DNA of 64,000 nt from an uncultured Actinomycetes bacterium (GTDB lineage: Bacteria > Actinomycetota > Acidimicrobiia > Acidimicrobiales > RAAP-2): positions 1 through 64,000 of the forward strand of contig CAIQGE010000009.1 in NCBI GenBank assembly GCA_903871335.1, read 5' to 3'. The notes below the pieces were generated by a model. It was not told where the DNA came from and did no database searches. It saw only the letters and a program-made list of their open reading frames with translations. Positions 17,097 to 26,130 of this stretch are shown piece after piece; positions within the stretch are counted from its first letter, which is position 1, and each line of letters begins with the position of its first letter. Position numbers and translations under genes: made by a program.

Positions 17097-19782
17097 GGCA
17101 CTGCTTGTACTTACGACCAGAACCGCAGTAGCAGGGGTCGTTACGACCAATTTTCTCACTGGGCGACTTGGTGATCGTGCGCGGATCGCTTTGACTCAAT
17201 GGAGTTGATTTCTTGGTCGTGGCACTGACGACGCCCTCGGCATTCTCGACGACCTGCTCGACGTTGGTTTCCGCCAGGCTCAAGTCCTGCTCGGGAATCT
17301 CCGCGGGCTGAAATTCCAACCGCACGTTCATGATGTGACGAACGTAGTACGCGTCGATGTTCTCGAGTAGTTGTTCAAACTTGGCAAAGCCGTCTCGTTG
17401 CCACGCCACCAGAGGATCTTGCTGCGCGTAGGAACGCAGGAAGATGCCGTCGTAGAGGTGGTCCATTTCGGACAAATGCTCCTGCCACAACTGGTCAATC
17501 AACTGGAGCATCACGTCGCGCTCAATGATGCGCGCTTGCTCGTCGCCACCGGGGTACGCGCCACACTTTTCGACGTACACGTCACGTGCGTTGTCTTGCA
17601 CCATGGCAACGAGGTCGTCACGCTCTTCGGCGCTCGCTAGTTCCTCTTCGGTAATCGTCAAGGGGAAACTCGTCGTTAACTCCAGGTGCAGCTTCTCCAG
17701 ATCCCACTCTTCAGAGAATTCACTCGGGCAGAAGTTCTCGACCACGGAGGCGAGAACTGACTCGATGAGCTCGAGGGTCGCTTCGTACAAGTCATCCCCA
17801 CGCAAAATATCCTGACGACGGGCGTAGATGACCTTGCGTTGTTCGTTGCGGACTTCGTCGTACTTCAAGACGTCTTTTCGAATCTCGGCGTTGCGCCCTT
17901 CGACGGTGGACTGAGCGCGCTCGATCGCCTTGCTCACCATCTTGGCCTCAATGGGCTCGCCTTCCGGCATCGCTCGATCCATCACCCAACTGACGGCGCC
18001 CGTCGCGAACAAACGCATCAGTTCGTCTTCGAGTGACAAGAAGAAGCGACTCTCACCGGGGTCGCCCTGTCGACCCGCTCGTCCGCGCAACTGGTTGTCG
18101 ATGCGACGGGAATCGTGACGCTCGGTTCCCAGGACGTACAAACCTCCGAGCGCACGAACTTCATCACCCTCGGCCTGGCAGATCGGCTCAAATCGGGCCA
18201 GTGCCGCGGCGTACGCCGCGGCGTACTCATCGCTGCCGACGGCAATTCCATTGGAGCGAACTTCACGTCCGGCCAATCCCTCAGGATTACCACCGAGAAT
18301 GATGTCAACGCCTCGACCAGCCATGTTCGTGGCCACGGTGATCGCCCCACGGCGACCAGCCTGGGTAACAATTTCGGCTTCTCGGAAGTGCTGCTTTGCG
18401 TTGAGGACTTCGTGCGGAAGGCCCGCCTTGGACAGAGCGCGCGATAACTGTTCAGATTTCTCCACCGACGCTGTACCAAGGAGCACCGGTTGGCCGCGAT
18501 CAAAGCGTTCCCTAACGTCTTCGATGATGGCGGAGAATTTTTCCTCTTCGGTCTTAAAGATGAGGTCCGCTTGGTCCAAACGTTGACTCGGGCGATTCGT
18601 GGGAATCGGCACGACGGAGAGCCCGTAGGTACTCGAGAATTCCGCGGCTTCCGTTTCGGCGGTACCGGTCATACCCGCCAACTTCTCGTACATACGGAAG
18701 TAGTTCTGCAACGTCACCGTCGCCCACGTGTGATTCTCGTCTTTGATCTTGACTCGTTCTTTCGCCTCCACCGCCTGATGGAGTCCGTCCGCCCACCGCC
18801 GCCCCGCGAGGGTGCGGCCGGTGAATTCGTCAATGATCTGCACTTCGCCGTCGGCCACGAGATACTGCTTGTCACGGTGGTAGAGCTCTTTGGCCTGGAG
18901 AGCCTGGTTCAGCTGTTGCACGTAGTTCGCCGCCACGAGGTCGTACAAGTTGACCACCCCGAGCGCACGCTCCACCTTGGCGATACCGGATTCGGTCGGA
19001 ACGATCGTGCGCTTTTCTTCATCTACTTCGTAGTCGGTGTCGCGCACGAGTGCCCGCGCGATTGACGCGAATTGGTAATACATCTGCGACGAATTGGCCG
19101 ACGGACCAGAGATGATGAGTGGCGTGCGAGCTTCGTCGATGAGGATGGAGTCGACTTCGTCGACAATCGCAAAGACGTGGCCCCGCTGAACGAGTCCCTC
19201 AACGGAACGAGCCATATTGTCGCGGAGGTAGTCGAAACCAAACTCATTGTTCGTTCCGTACGTGACGTCGCAGTTGTACGCTGCCTTTTTCAGTTCGGGA
19301 TCGTCAATGTCCGGTCCGACGCGGCCGACGGTGAGCCCGAGGAATGAGTGAAGTCGTCCCATCCATTCGGCGTCGCGAGTAGCTAGGTAGTCGTTCGCGG
19401 TGACCACGTGGACGCCGCGCCCCTCGAGTGCGTTCAAGTACACCGGAAGGGTCGACACGAGGGTCTTTCCCTCACCCGTCTTCATTTCGGCAATCCATCC
19501 GAAGTGCAGAGCCATGCCACCCATGATCTGCACGTCGTAGTGACGCTGACCGAGAACGCGGGTGGAAGCCTCACGCACCACCGCGAAGGCCTCGATCGCT
19601 AAGTCGTCGAGTTCTTCGCCGTCGGCCAAGCGGGCGCGGAACTCCGCCGTCTTGGCGCGCAACTGCTCGTCGGTCAAACGGGCCATCTCGTCGCCGAGAT
19701 CGTTGATGGGCTGGACGAGTTCTGCCAATTGACGAACTCGCTTGCCTTCACCCGTGCGAAGAATCTTTCCAAAAACGCTCAT
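17083..19782 (-). CDS. secA: Preprotein translocase ATPase SecA
   Basis: SecA drives export of unfolded proteins through SecYEG. The 899-residue chain has Walker A MKTGEGKT at 100-107, DEVDSILIDEARTPL, the second ATP-binding fold, and the C-terminal zinc motif NDPCYCGSGRKYKQCHG (CxC...CH) for lipid and SecB-type contacts. Only one secA is in the window. The start ATG 19782 is nine bases from a TAGGGT box. Confidence 0.98.
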   Translation of the reverse strand: MSVFGKILRTGEGKRVRQLAELVQPINDLGDEMARLTDEQLRAKTAEFRARLADGEELDDLAIEAFAVVREASTRVLGQRHYDVQIMGGMALHFGWIAEMKTGEGKTLVSTLPVYLNALEGRGVHVVTANDYLATRDAEWMGRLHSFLGLTVGRVGPDIDDPELKKAAYNCDVTYGTNNEFGFDYLRDNMARSVEGLVQRGHVFAIVDEVDSILIDEARTPLIISGPSANSSQMYYQFASIARALVRDTDYEVDEEKRTIVPTESGIAKVERALGVVNLYDLVAANYVQQLNQALQAKELYHRDKQYLVADGEVQIIDEFTGRTLAGRRWADGLHQAVEAKERVKIKDENHTWATVTLQNYFRMYEKLAGMTGTAETEAAEFSSTYGLSVVPIPTNRPSQRLDQADLIFKTEEEKFSAIIEDVRERFDRGQPVLLGTASVEKSEQLSRALSKAGLPHEVLNAKQHFREAEIVTQAGRRGAITVATNMAGRGVDIILGGNPEGLAGREVRSNGIAVGSDEYAAAYAAALARFEPICQAEGDEVRALGGLYVLGTERHDSRRIDNQLRGRAGRQGDPGESRFFLSLEDELMRLFATGAVSWVMDRAMPEGEPIEAKMVSKAIERAQSTVEGRNAEIRKDVLKYDEVRNEQRKVIYARRQDILRGDDLYEATLELIESVLASVVENFCPSEFSEEWDLEKLHLELTTSFPLTITEEELASAEERDDLVAMVQDNARDVYVEKCGAYPGGDEQARIIERDVMLQLIDQLWQEHLSEMDHLYDGIFLRSYAQQDPLVAWQRDGFAKFEQLLENIDAYYVRHIMNVRLEFQPAEIPEQDLSLAETNVEQVVENAEGVVSATTKKSTPLSQSDPRTITKSPSEKIGRNDPCYCGSGRKYKQCHGRP

Positions 19783-20110
19783 GAGACCTTTACCCTACCG
19801 GTCGTTGCGACCAATCTTCGGGGCGGCGGGCGGCTGACCTGGTCTTTGACCCCACACTTGCCTGCGGCGATGTCCGTGCGGATGGTGGGCAGCTCACGCT
19901 CTCCCACCATCGACTTCGCACACTTCACCGGCTCCACGTCCGGACACTTTGACCGGTCCTGGGCAGGACTTACTTCTAAACCGCGCCATGCTCAGCGTCC
20001 AAGAGACGCCTTACGTGGGTCGCTTCGCCCGCGGCTGGCATCGACTTGCAACCACAGACCCGCCCGCAGCCCCTCCGTATTCTACGGTTGCCGTCCAGTA
20101 CGCTCACGCC
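19783..20110. other. 328-base intergenic region with a perfect hairpin
   Basis: The stretch between divergent secA and the DoxX-like gene has no convincing reading frame. It contains a perfect 9-bp inverted repeat (19881-19889 GATGGTGGG and 19903-19911) with a 13-nt loop, a second small hairpin GTCCTGGGCAGGAC further right, and the palindrome GTCCGGAC. These could be operators or a small RNA; nothing known is recognised. Confidence 0.5.
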
Positions 20111-20467
20111 GTGCACCTCGCCGCCCAAATACTCAGTGTTTTCTTCATCGTTGTCTGCCTGTTGTCCGCGTTGACCGATTACCGCCATCACCCCGAGATT
20201 GTTGCCACCATGGACCGGTTCGGTCTTCCTTCGGGATTTGAGGTCATCGCGGGAGTCACGAAGAATCTCGCCGCGTTCGGTTTGATTCTCGGATTCGCGA
20301 CGGGCTCTGGTTTCGGGACCTTGACGGCCGTGACGGCGACGTGTTTGGCGGCGTATTTCTTCGTGGCGCTGATATTCCACGCGCGCGCCCACGACAGCGG
20401 ACCGCAGTTAGCGCCGGCGGCCGTGCTGTTTCTTTTGGCCACGCTCTTCGCTGTGGTCAGCTGGTAG
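20111..20467 (+). CDS. DoxX-like small membrane protein
   Basis: The 118-residue protein has four hydrophobic helices and the DoxX-family loop HHPEIVATMDRFGLPSGF after the first helix. Proteins of this group are membrane proteins of poorly known function, some linked to quinone redox chemistry. The frame is open much further upstream, but GTG 20111 sits six bases after TACGCT (20099-20104) and begins directly with the first helix as in other family members, so a leaderless start is chosen. Confidence 0.75.
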   Translation: MHLAAQILSVFFIVVCLLSALTDYRHHPEIVATMDRFGLPSGFEVIAGVTKNLAAFGLILGFATGSGFGTLTAVTATCLAAYFFVALIFHARAHDSGPQLAPAAVLFLLATLFAVVSW

Positions 20468-21299
20468 CGGACTGCGGTCGCAGGAGCACAATTCCGAGCC
20501 GCAGGGCCAAGAGTGAGATCGCGAGGGGAGCCAGCAGTCGACGCAGACCACGCGCCGTCTGCCACTCAAAGTGCATGGCGCTGCGGTGATGAGCAATGGT
20601 CATCGCTCGAGGCTCTCGTTGGCGAGAGAGTCCTTCCACGTGCGTCACCACGCTGCGGTCACACGCACCAATCTCCGCGCCGCTCGCCGTTACGCGCCAA
20701 CACAGATCCATGTCTTCGGCGAACATGAAGTAGCTCTCATCAAATCCGCCGACCGCTTCGAAGATCTCCCGCCGCACGAGGAAAAAGGCGCCCGAGACCC
20801 AGTCCACCCGACCATTGCGGGCCGGCGAACGATAGCGAGCCGACCACGGGTTCGACGGCCACCACGGAGCAGTGACGGCGTGCAAGGCGGCTAAAACGGG
20901 GTTCGGAAAAACGCGCACCGAGGGATAGATCTCGCCGGATGTCGTGAGGATTTGCGGACCGACGAGCCCCACCGCCGGGTGCTCGTCCAAGTACCGCACG
21001 AGGTGAGCCACCGCGTCGTCGTGGACCACCACGTCGGGATTCGACACCAGAAGAAGTTCGTGGTTGCGCAGAGCGGCCGCGCCTCGATTGACGCCTCGTC
21101 CGTAGCCAAGATTGACCCGCGGCTCGATGACGATGACACCGGGTTGATGATCGATCGCCGTCGATCCCGGCGTGCCGTTATTGACAACGGCCAGGGCTTC
21201 GACGCCATTTGATCGCAATGACTCCACACACGCGGTGAGAGTTTCACCCGAGTGAAAATCGACAATGACCGCGGCAACGCGTGTGGCGACATCACTCAT
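20457..21299 (-). CDS. Family 2 glycosyltransferase, WbbL-like rhamnosyltransferase
   Basis: The 280-residue protein starts with a GT2 fold (VAAVIVDFHSGETLTACVESL) and has SNPDVVVHDD for nucleotide-sugar and metal binding, then VSGAFFLVRREIFEAVGGFD and FAEDMDLCWRV, which are the hallmarks of WbbL-type rhamnosyltransferases. A dTDP-rhamnose gene (rfbD) lies two genes upstream in the same operon, in favour of dTDP-rhamnose as donor. A hydrophobic C-terminus (LLAPLAISLLALRLGIVLL) may attach it to the membrane. It overlaps the DoxX gene by 11 bases. Confidence 0.85.
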   Translation of the reverse strand: MSDVATRVAAVIVDFHSGETLTACVESLRSNGVEALAVVNNGTPGSTAIDHQPGVIVIEPRVNLGYGRGVNRGAAALRNHELLLVSNPDVVVHDDAVAHLVRYLDEHPAVGLVGPQILTTSGEIYPSVRVFPNPVLAALHAVTAPWWPSNPWSARYRSPARNGRVDWVSGAFFLVRREIFEAVGGFDESYFMFAEDMDLCWRVTASGAEIGACDRSVVTHVEGLSRQREPRAMTIAHHRSAMHFEWQTARGLRRLLAPLAISLLALRLGIVLLRPQSATS

Positions 21300-21333
21300 G
21301 AGGAAAAGTCTCTCACCTAGCGAGGCGGATCCG

Positions 21334-22659
21334 TTACGAACGACCAATACCCCACGCCACGAAGTCTGCGGACCTGGCGATATCGAGATCGAGGATGTTG
21401 CGTCCATCAAAGACTGTTCGTTGCTCCATGACACCACCGAGAACGTCAAAATCGAGTTCGCGGAATTCGTTCCACTCGGTCAAAATGAGCAGCACGCGAG
21501 CATCGCGAGCAGCATCCAACACCGAAGCGCACAGGTTCAAGCCCTGTACGTCGTCATCGGTGGCGTCGACCGGGACCGTCGGGTCATACGCGGCGATCTC
21601 CGCACCCGCCTCGCGCAGCAGCTTCGTAATCACGAGAGCGGGCGAGTCGCGACGGTCACCCGTATTGGCTTTGAAGGTCAGCCCCAGCACCGCAATGCGA
21701 GCTCCCTCCAGTGAACCACCAGCGAGTTCTCGCACGCGTTGGACGATGTGTCGCTGTTGGCGGTGGTTGGTTTCGATCGCCGCGCTGATGAGCGGTATTT
21801 GCTCGCCAACTGTTTCCGCGATGGCGACGAGCGCGTGGGAGTCCTTGGGCAAACAGGGCCCACCCCAGCCCGGCCCCGGGTTCAAGAAAGAAAAACCAAT
21901 ACGGGGATCGTGACCAATGCCTCGCACGAGATCAACGGCATTCGCCCCGAGCGCGTCACACAGCTGCGACATGGCATTGATGAACGACAACTTGGTCGTG
22001 AGAAACGTGTTCGCCGCGTACTTGATGAGCTCGGCGGTGGCTGCGTCGGTAACGACGAGCGGAGCACCGGTGAGCGCGAACAATCCTCCGACGGTGGCTG
22101 CGACTTCTTGGTCGTCACCTCCCACCACCGTGCGATCGGGACCGAACGAATCACGCACGGCGGTTCCTTCACGCAGGAATTCGGGATTGGATACGACGGC
22201 GACGTCGCTGCGCCCAATAGCCGCCGCGACACGGATCGTGGTGCCCACCGGAACCGTGGACTTATTGATCACGACAGCCCCGGGCATCAGGTGATCCTTG
22301 ATCTGCGCGCACGCCGCGTCAATGAAACTGAGATCAGCGTGGCCGTCGATTCCCATGGGTGTGTTGACGCACAAGAAGACAAACTCAGCGTTGACGACGG
22401 CTTCGGCCGCATCGCCAATGATGCGCAATCGTTGAGTCTCGAGAACGGATCGGAGGAGCTCCTCGAGGTCTTCTTCAATAATCGGCGAACGGCCGTCCTG
22501 CATCGTGGTGCGGCGATAGTCATCACGCTCGGCCAAGACGACCTGGTGTCCAAAGTGGGACAGCAACAAAGCAGTCGGGATTCCTACGTAACCTGCGCCA
22601 ATGACGGCGACACGCCGGGGATGCTCAACAGCGCCTTTGTGCTCACCGAGAATGGCCAT
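21334..22659 (-). CDS. ugd: UDP-glucose 6-dehydrogenase
   Basis: The enzyme oxidises UDP-glucose to UDP-glucuronate, a precursor of surface polysaccharides. The 441 residues show the NAD fold VAVIGAGYVGIPTA (17-30), CVNTPMG, K213/N217 in ELIKYAANTFL, and the catalytic cysteine C269 in GPGWGGPCLPKD. It stands 13 bases after rfbD and 34 before the glycosyltransferase, one operon. Confidence 0.95.
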   Translation of the reverse strand: MAILGEHKGAVEHPRRVAVIGAGYVGIPTALLLSHFGHQVVLAERDDYRRTTMQDGRSPIIEEDLEELLRSVLETQRLRIIGDAAEAVVNAEFVFLCVNTPMGIDGHADLSFIDAACAQIKDHLMPGAVVINKSTVPVGTTIRVAAAIGRSDVAVVSNPEFLREGTAVRDSFGPDRTVVGGDDQEVAATVGGLFALTGAPLVVTDAATAELIKYAANTFLTTKLSFINAMSQLCDALGANAVDLVRGIGHDPRIGFSFLNPGPGWGGPCLPKDSHALVAIAETVGEQIPLISAAIETNHRQQRHIVQRVRELAGGSLEGARIAVLGLTFKANTGDRRDSPALVITKLLREAGAEIAAYDPTVPVDATDDDVQGLNLCASVLDAARDARVLLILTEWNEFRELDFDVLGGVMEQRTVFDGRNILDLDIARSADFVAWGIGRS

Positions 22660-22672
22660 GATGTCTCTAAAA

Positions 22673-23575
22673 CTAGCGGGCCGTGAGCAATCGCTCTAAC
22701 GCTGCCCTCCACGGCGGCGTGGCAACGTACTGCGCGTTTTCCCATCGGCGTAGCGACAAGTCGCTGCGAGGCGGACGCTGGGCTGCGGGTGTCGGTGTTA
22801 ATTCGGCCGTCGTAATCGGCACGACCGCGTCCTCTCGACCGGAGGCGCATCGAGCCACGAAGTCCGCCACCTCGAACCACGTCGCGTCCTCGCGATTGGC
22901 CACGTGCCATATTCCACCCGGGCGATCGCGTACGAAGGTCACCAGCGCACGAGCGAGGTCCGCGGCCGCCGTCACGGTGCCACGCTGATCCGCGACAAAT
23001 CGAAGGGTTTCTCCCGACTGCGCCCGTGCGGCCACGACGTGGGCAATATTTTTTCCCCGCACGCCCATTACCCACGAAGTACGCACGATCGTGTCCTCCG
23101 CTCGACAACGGCGCTCGCCTGCCACTTTTGATGCCCCGTAGACACTTTGCGGATTGGTCGGGTCATCGACCTCGTACGCGGCGCCCTTCATTCCGTCAAA
23201 GACGTAATCGGTCGACACCGTGACGAAATGAGCCCCCACGTCCGACGCGGCCCTTGAGAGGGACGCCGTACCGGCGTCGTTGATAGCAAAGCACGCGTCG
23301 TGATCACTTTCGGCCCGATCGACCGCGGTATAGGCCGCCAAGTTCACGATGACGTCGGGTCGCGCCATGTGGACGGCGCGTTGCACGGCGGCATCATCTG
23401 CAATATCCAGGTCGTGATGCGTCACACCCACGACGTCGAACTCGTCCGCGGCTACCGCTCGGCCGTCGGGTTGCCACGTGGGGTCAGCCCCGGGCGGCAC
23501 GAGGCCGAGCAGGGTGTCCACGAAGTCGACACCGACCTGACCGCCCGCACCCGTCACCAAAACTCTCGTGGTCAT
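22673..23575 (-). CDS. rfbD: dTDP-4-dehydrorhamnose reductase
   Basis: This last enzyme of dTDP-L-rhamnose synthesis is a 300-residue short-chain reductase with GAGGQVG (9-15), STDYVFDG and the catalytic pair Y146/K150 in VYGASK. rfbA, rfbB and rfbC are not in the window. Its ATG overlaps the birA stop as ATGA. An insertion of about 20 residues (26-45) precedes the usual second strand. Confidence 0.93.
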   Translation of the reverse strand: MTTRVLVTGAGGQVGVDFVDTLLGLVPPGADPTWQPDGRAVAADEFDVVGVTHHDLDIADDAAVQRAVHMARPDVIVNLAAYTAVDRAESDHDACFAINDAGTASLSRAASDVGAHFVTVSTDYVFDGMKGAAYEVDDPTNPQSVYGASKVAGERRCRAEDTIVRTSWVMGVRGKNIAHVVAARAQSGETLRFVADQRGTVTAAADLARALVTFVRDRPGGIWHVANREDATWFEVADFVARCASGREDAVVPITTAELTPTPAAQRPPRSDLSLRRWENAQYVATPPWRAALERLLTAR

Positions 23576-24318
23576 TGCTCTTCCTCCAGTCGTAGGTGCA
23601 CGATGTCGCCGACGCTCACCGCCACGAGTCCCTCCGGTCCCTCCACCAGCAGTCGCCCATTGTCGTCAACGTCGGTGGCGAGACCGGTGATGGTGTCTCG
23701 CGGTCGTTCGACACGAACGATGCGCCCGAGCGTCGACATGGCATCACGAAGCTCTTCGCGCAAACGCGCTCGTCCTTCCTTGGTCTCGATCTCGCCACGG
23801 CGTCGCTCGACTTCTTCTAACAGCACGTCCAGCACTGACCGTGGGTCGAGCCCAACACCGGAGAGAGACAACACGTCAGTGGACGCCACGCCGTCGGGGT
23901 GAGCACTCAAATTGCACCCAAGTCCCACGATCACGGCACCGGGGCCGTTGGTCGACGGAACAAATTCCGAAAGGATGCCGGCGATCTTGAGGTCGTCGAC
24001 CACCAGATCATTGGGCCACTTGAGGTGGGGACGCACCCCCGAGAGACGTACGAGTGCGGCACGAGCACTGAGAGCCACTAGGGCGGTGGCCACATAGCGA
24101 TTCTCGTCCGTCAACGGTGGACGCAGGAGGATCGATACCAGGAGCGCCGATCGAACGGGAGCCTCCCACTTGCGATCCAGCCGGCCCCGGCCGGCGGTTT
24201 GAAAGTCGGCTCGCGCCACCCGTCCCTCGGGTGCCCCGTCCGCGGCGGCCGCCTTTAACCACGTGTTTGTTGAGTCAATGCTCTCGAATTCTTCGACCTG
24301 CCAGCGAATGGGTTCCAC
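23572..24318 (-). CDS. birA: Biotin-[acetyl-CoA-carboxylase] ligase
   Basis: BirA activates biotin with ATP and attaches it to carrier proteins. The 248-residue chain has GRGR (43-46), KWPNDL (100-105) and K111 in LKIAG, and the small C-terminal SH3-like domain. The DNA-binding HTH of E. coli BirA is missing, as in other monofunctional ligases. The likely substrate, a biotin carrier fused to biotin carboxylase, is encoded divergently next door. GTG 24318 is seven bases from TAAGGT and is probably leaderless. Confidence 0.94.
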   Translation of the reverse strand: MEPIRWQVEEFESIDSTNTWLKAAAADGAPEGRVARADFQTAGRGRLDRKWEAPVRSALLVSILLRPPLTDENRYVATALVALSARAALVRLSGVRPHLKWPNDLVVDDLKIAGILSEFVPSTNGPGAVIVGLGCNLSAHPDGVASTDVLSLSGVGLDPRSVLDVLLEEVERRRGEIETKEGRARLREELRDAMSTLGRIVRVERPRDTITGLATDVDDNGRLLVEGPEGLVAVSVGDIVHLRLEEEQ

Positions 24319-24325
24319 CCGGTAA

Positions 24326-24335
24326 ACCTTAGAGT
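24326..24335. promoter_or_regulatory. Overlapping divergent -10 boxes for birA and the carboxylase
   Basis: ACCTTAGAGT reads TAAGGT on the minus strand (24326-24331, seven bases from the birA GTG) and TAGAGT on the plus strand (24330-24335). The two boxes share TA. The plus-strand transcript would have a leader of about 40 bases with GGAGGA before the GTG of the carboxylase gene. Confidence 0.55.
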
Positions 24336-24381
24336 TCTAGGACCGGTGGTAGAAAAGAACGTCATAAAAGGCGGAGGAATC

Positions 24382-26130
24382 GTGCTGAAGAAAGTCCTGA
24401 TTGCGAACCGAGGCGAGATTGCGGTCCGCGTCATTCGAACGTGTCGAGAAATGGGTATCGCGACGGTTGCCGTGTACTCCGAACTCGACCGCGATGCTCT
24501 GCACGTTCGTCTCGCTGACGAGGCGTACGCACTTGGTGGTCAGTCGGCGGCGGAGAGCTACCTCAACACTGAGGCGATCTTGGACGTCATCGAACGCTCA
24601 GGTGCCGACGCCGTACACCCCGGATACGGCTTCTTTTCGGAGAACACTGACTTCGCCCGGGCCATCACCTCGCGTGGCGTCACCTTCATTGGGCCTCCGC
24701 CCGAAGCCATTGAAGTGATGGGTGACAAGATTTCCTCCCGCCTCGCGGCCGAAGCGGCGGGCGTCTCCGGTGTACCCGGGCGAAGTGAGACGCTGACGAG
24801 CCCCGACGAAATTGTGGCTTTCGGACAAGAGGTGGGTTGGCCCCTCGCGATCAAGGCGGCCTTCGGTGGCGGTGGTCGCGGCATGAAGGTCGTCCACGGC
24901 CCCGAAGAAGCGGCCGAGCTCCTCGAAAGTGCCCAACGTGAAGCACTGAGCTACTTCGGACGTTCCGAGTGCTACGTCGAGCGTTACCTCACGTGGCCGC
25001 GTCACATCGAAATGCAGGTCTTGGCGGACGCACACGGCAACACGCTCTGGCTGGGTGAGCGCGACTGCTCCGCACAGCGACGACACCAGAAATTGATTGA
25101 GGAATCCCCCGCCGCTAATTTTCCCGACGACGTGCGCCGCGCCATGGGTGAAGCGGCAGTCAAGGTCTCCAAGGCGTGCGGGTACGTCAACGCCGGAACC
25201 GTGGAGTTTCTGTTTCAAGACGGTGAGTTCTACTTCCTCGAAATGAATACTCGCCTTCAGGTGGAACACCCCGTCACTGAACTGGTGACGGGTTTGGACC
25301 TCGTGGAATGGCAGTTGCGCATCGCCGCGGGCGAGGAATTGACCCTGACGCAGGACTCGATTCAACGAAATGGTCACGCGATTGAGGTGCGTATCAACGC
25401 CGAAGATCCCTCGGGCGGACGATTTTCGCCCTCGCCGGGAACCATCACCCGCTTCGACCAGCCGTCGGGTCCTGGCGTTCGTTTGGACGCGGGCTACTAC
25501 GCGGGCGACACGGTCTCTCAGTACTACGACAACTTGATTGCCAAGCTCATCGTGTGGGCCGACACGCGAGAAAAGGCGCGCCGACGTATGTTGCGCGCGA
25601 TAGAAGAAACGACCATCGAAGGCGTCGCCACCACTCTGCCCGCCGACGTTCTCATCCTCGAGTCCGACGACTTCGTCGCCGGAACACACTCCACCAAATG
25701 GGTCGAAGAGCGTTTGGACCTGAGTTCCTTGCACGTGGACGTCGTCGGTGGTGAAGGTAGCGACGACGATCGCGTCCGACGGGACGTGACCGCAGAAGTG
25801 AACGGGCGACGCGTCAACGTGACGCTATTTCTCCCGGAGGGTGCCGCCGTCGCGAGTGCGACGCCCGCGAAGAAGGCCACGCGCCGAGGCGCTCATTCGG
25901 GAGCGTCCGGTGGCGGTTCCGGTGCAATTGCGGTACCGATGCAGGGAACGATCGTGAAAGTCATGGTGGCCGTGGGCGACGCCGTCGAAGAGGGCGCGCC
26001 CGTCGTTATTTTGGAAGCGATGAAGATGGAGAACTCGGTCAATGCCGACAAGTCCGGCACCGTCACCGAGGTAAAGGTCACCCCCGGTGATTCGGTGAGC
26101 GCAGGCGACATCGTCGTGGTGATCGAGTGA
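24382..26130 (+). CDS. Acetyl/propionyl-CoA carboxylase alpha chain (biotin carboxylase + BCCP)
   Basis: The 582-residue protein joins a biotin carboxylase (residues 1-450; ATP-grasp GGGGRGMKVV, catalytic EMNTRLQVEHPVTE) to a biotin carrier domain whose EAMKMEN lysine is K548, connected by an Ala/Gly/Ser linker. Such AccA3-type chains serve acetyl-, propionyl- or acyl-CoA carboxylases in actinobacteria; the beta chain is not in the window. GTG 24382 is chosen for its GGAGGA site and fit to the family start LKKVLIANRGEIA; GTG 24346 is less likely. Position opposite birA and near methylmalonyl-CoA mutase suggests propionyl-CoA use. Confidence 0.93.
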   Translation: MLKKVLIANRGEIAVRVIRTCREMGIATVAVYSELDRDALHVRLADEAYALGGQSAAESYLNTEAILDVIERSGADAVHPGYGFFSENTDFARAITSRGVTFIGPPPEAIEVMGDKISSRLAAEAAGVSGVPGRSETLTSPDEIVAFGQEVGWPLAIKAAFGGGGRGMKVVHGPEEAAELLESAQREALSYFGRSECYVERYLTWPRHIEMQVLADAHGNTLWLGERDCSAQRRHQKLIEESPAANFPDDVRRAMGEAAVKVSKACGYVNAGTVEFLFQDGEFYFLEMNTRLQVEHPVTELVTGLDLVEWQLRIAAGEELTLTQDSIQRNGHAIEVRINAEDPSGGRFSPSPGTITRFDQPSGPGVRLDAGYYAGDTVSQYYDNLIAKLIVWADTREKARRRMLRAIEETTIEGVATTLPADVLILESDDFVAGTHSTKWVEERLDLSSLHVDVVGGEGSDDDRVRRDVTAEVNGRRVNVTLFLPEGAAVASATPAKKATRRGAHSGASGGGSGAIAVPMQGTIVKVMVAVGDAVEEGAPVVILEAMKMENSVNADKSGTVTEVKVTPGDSVSAGDIVVVIE

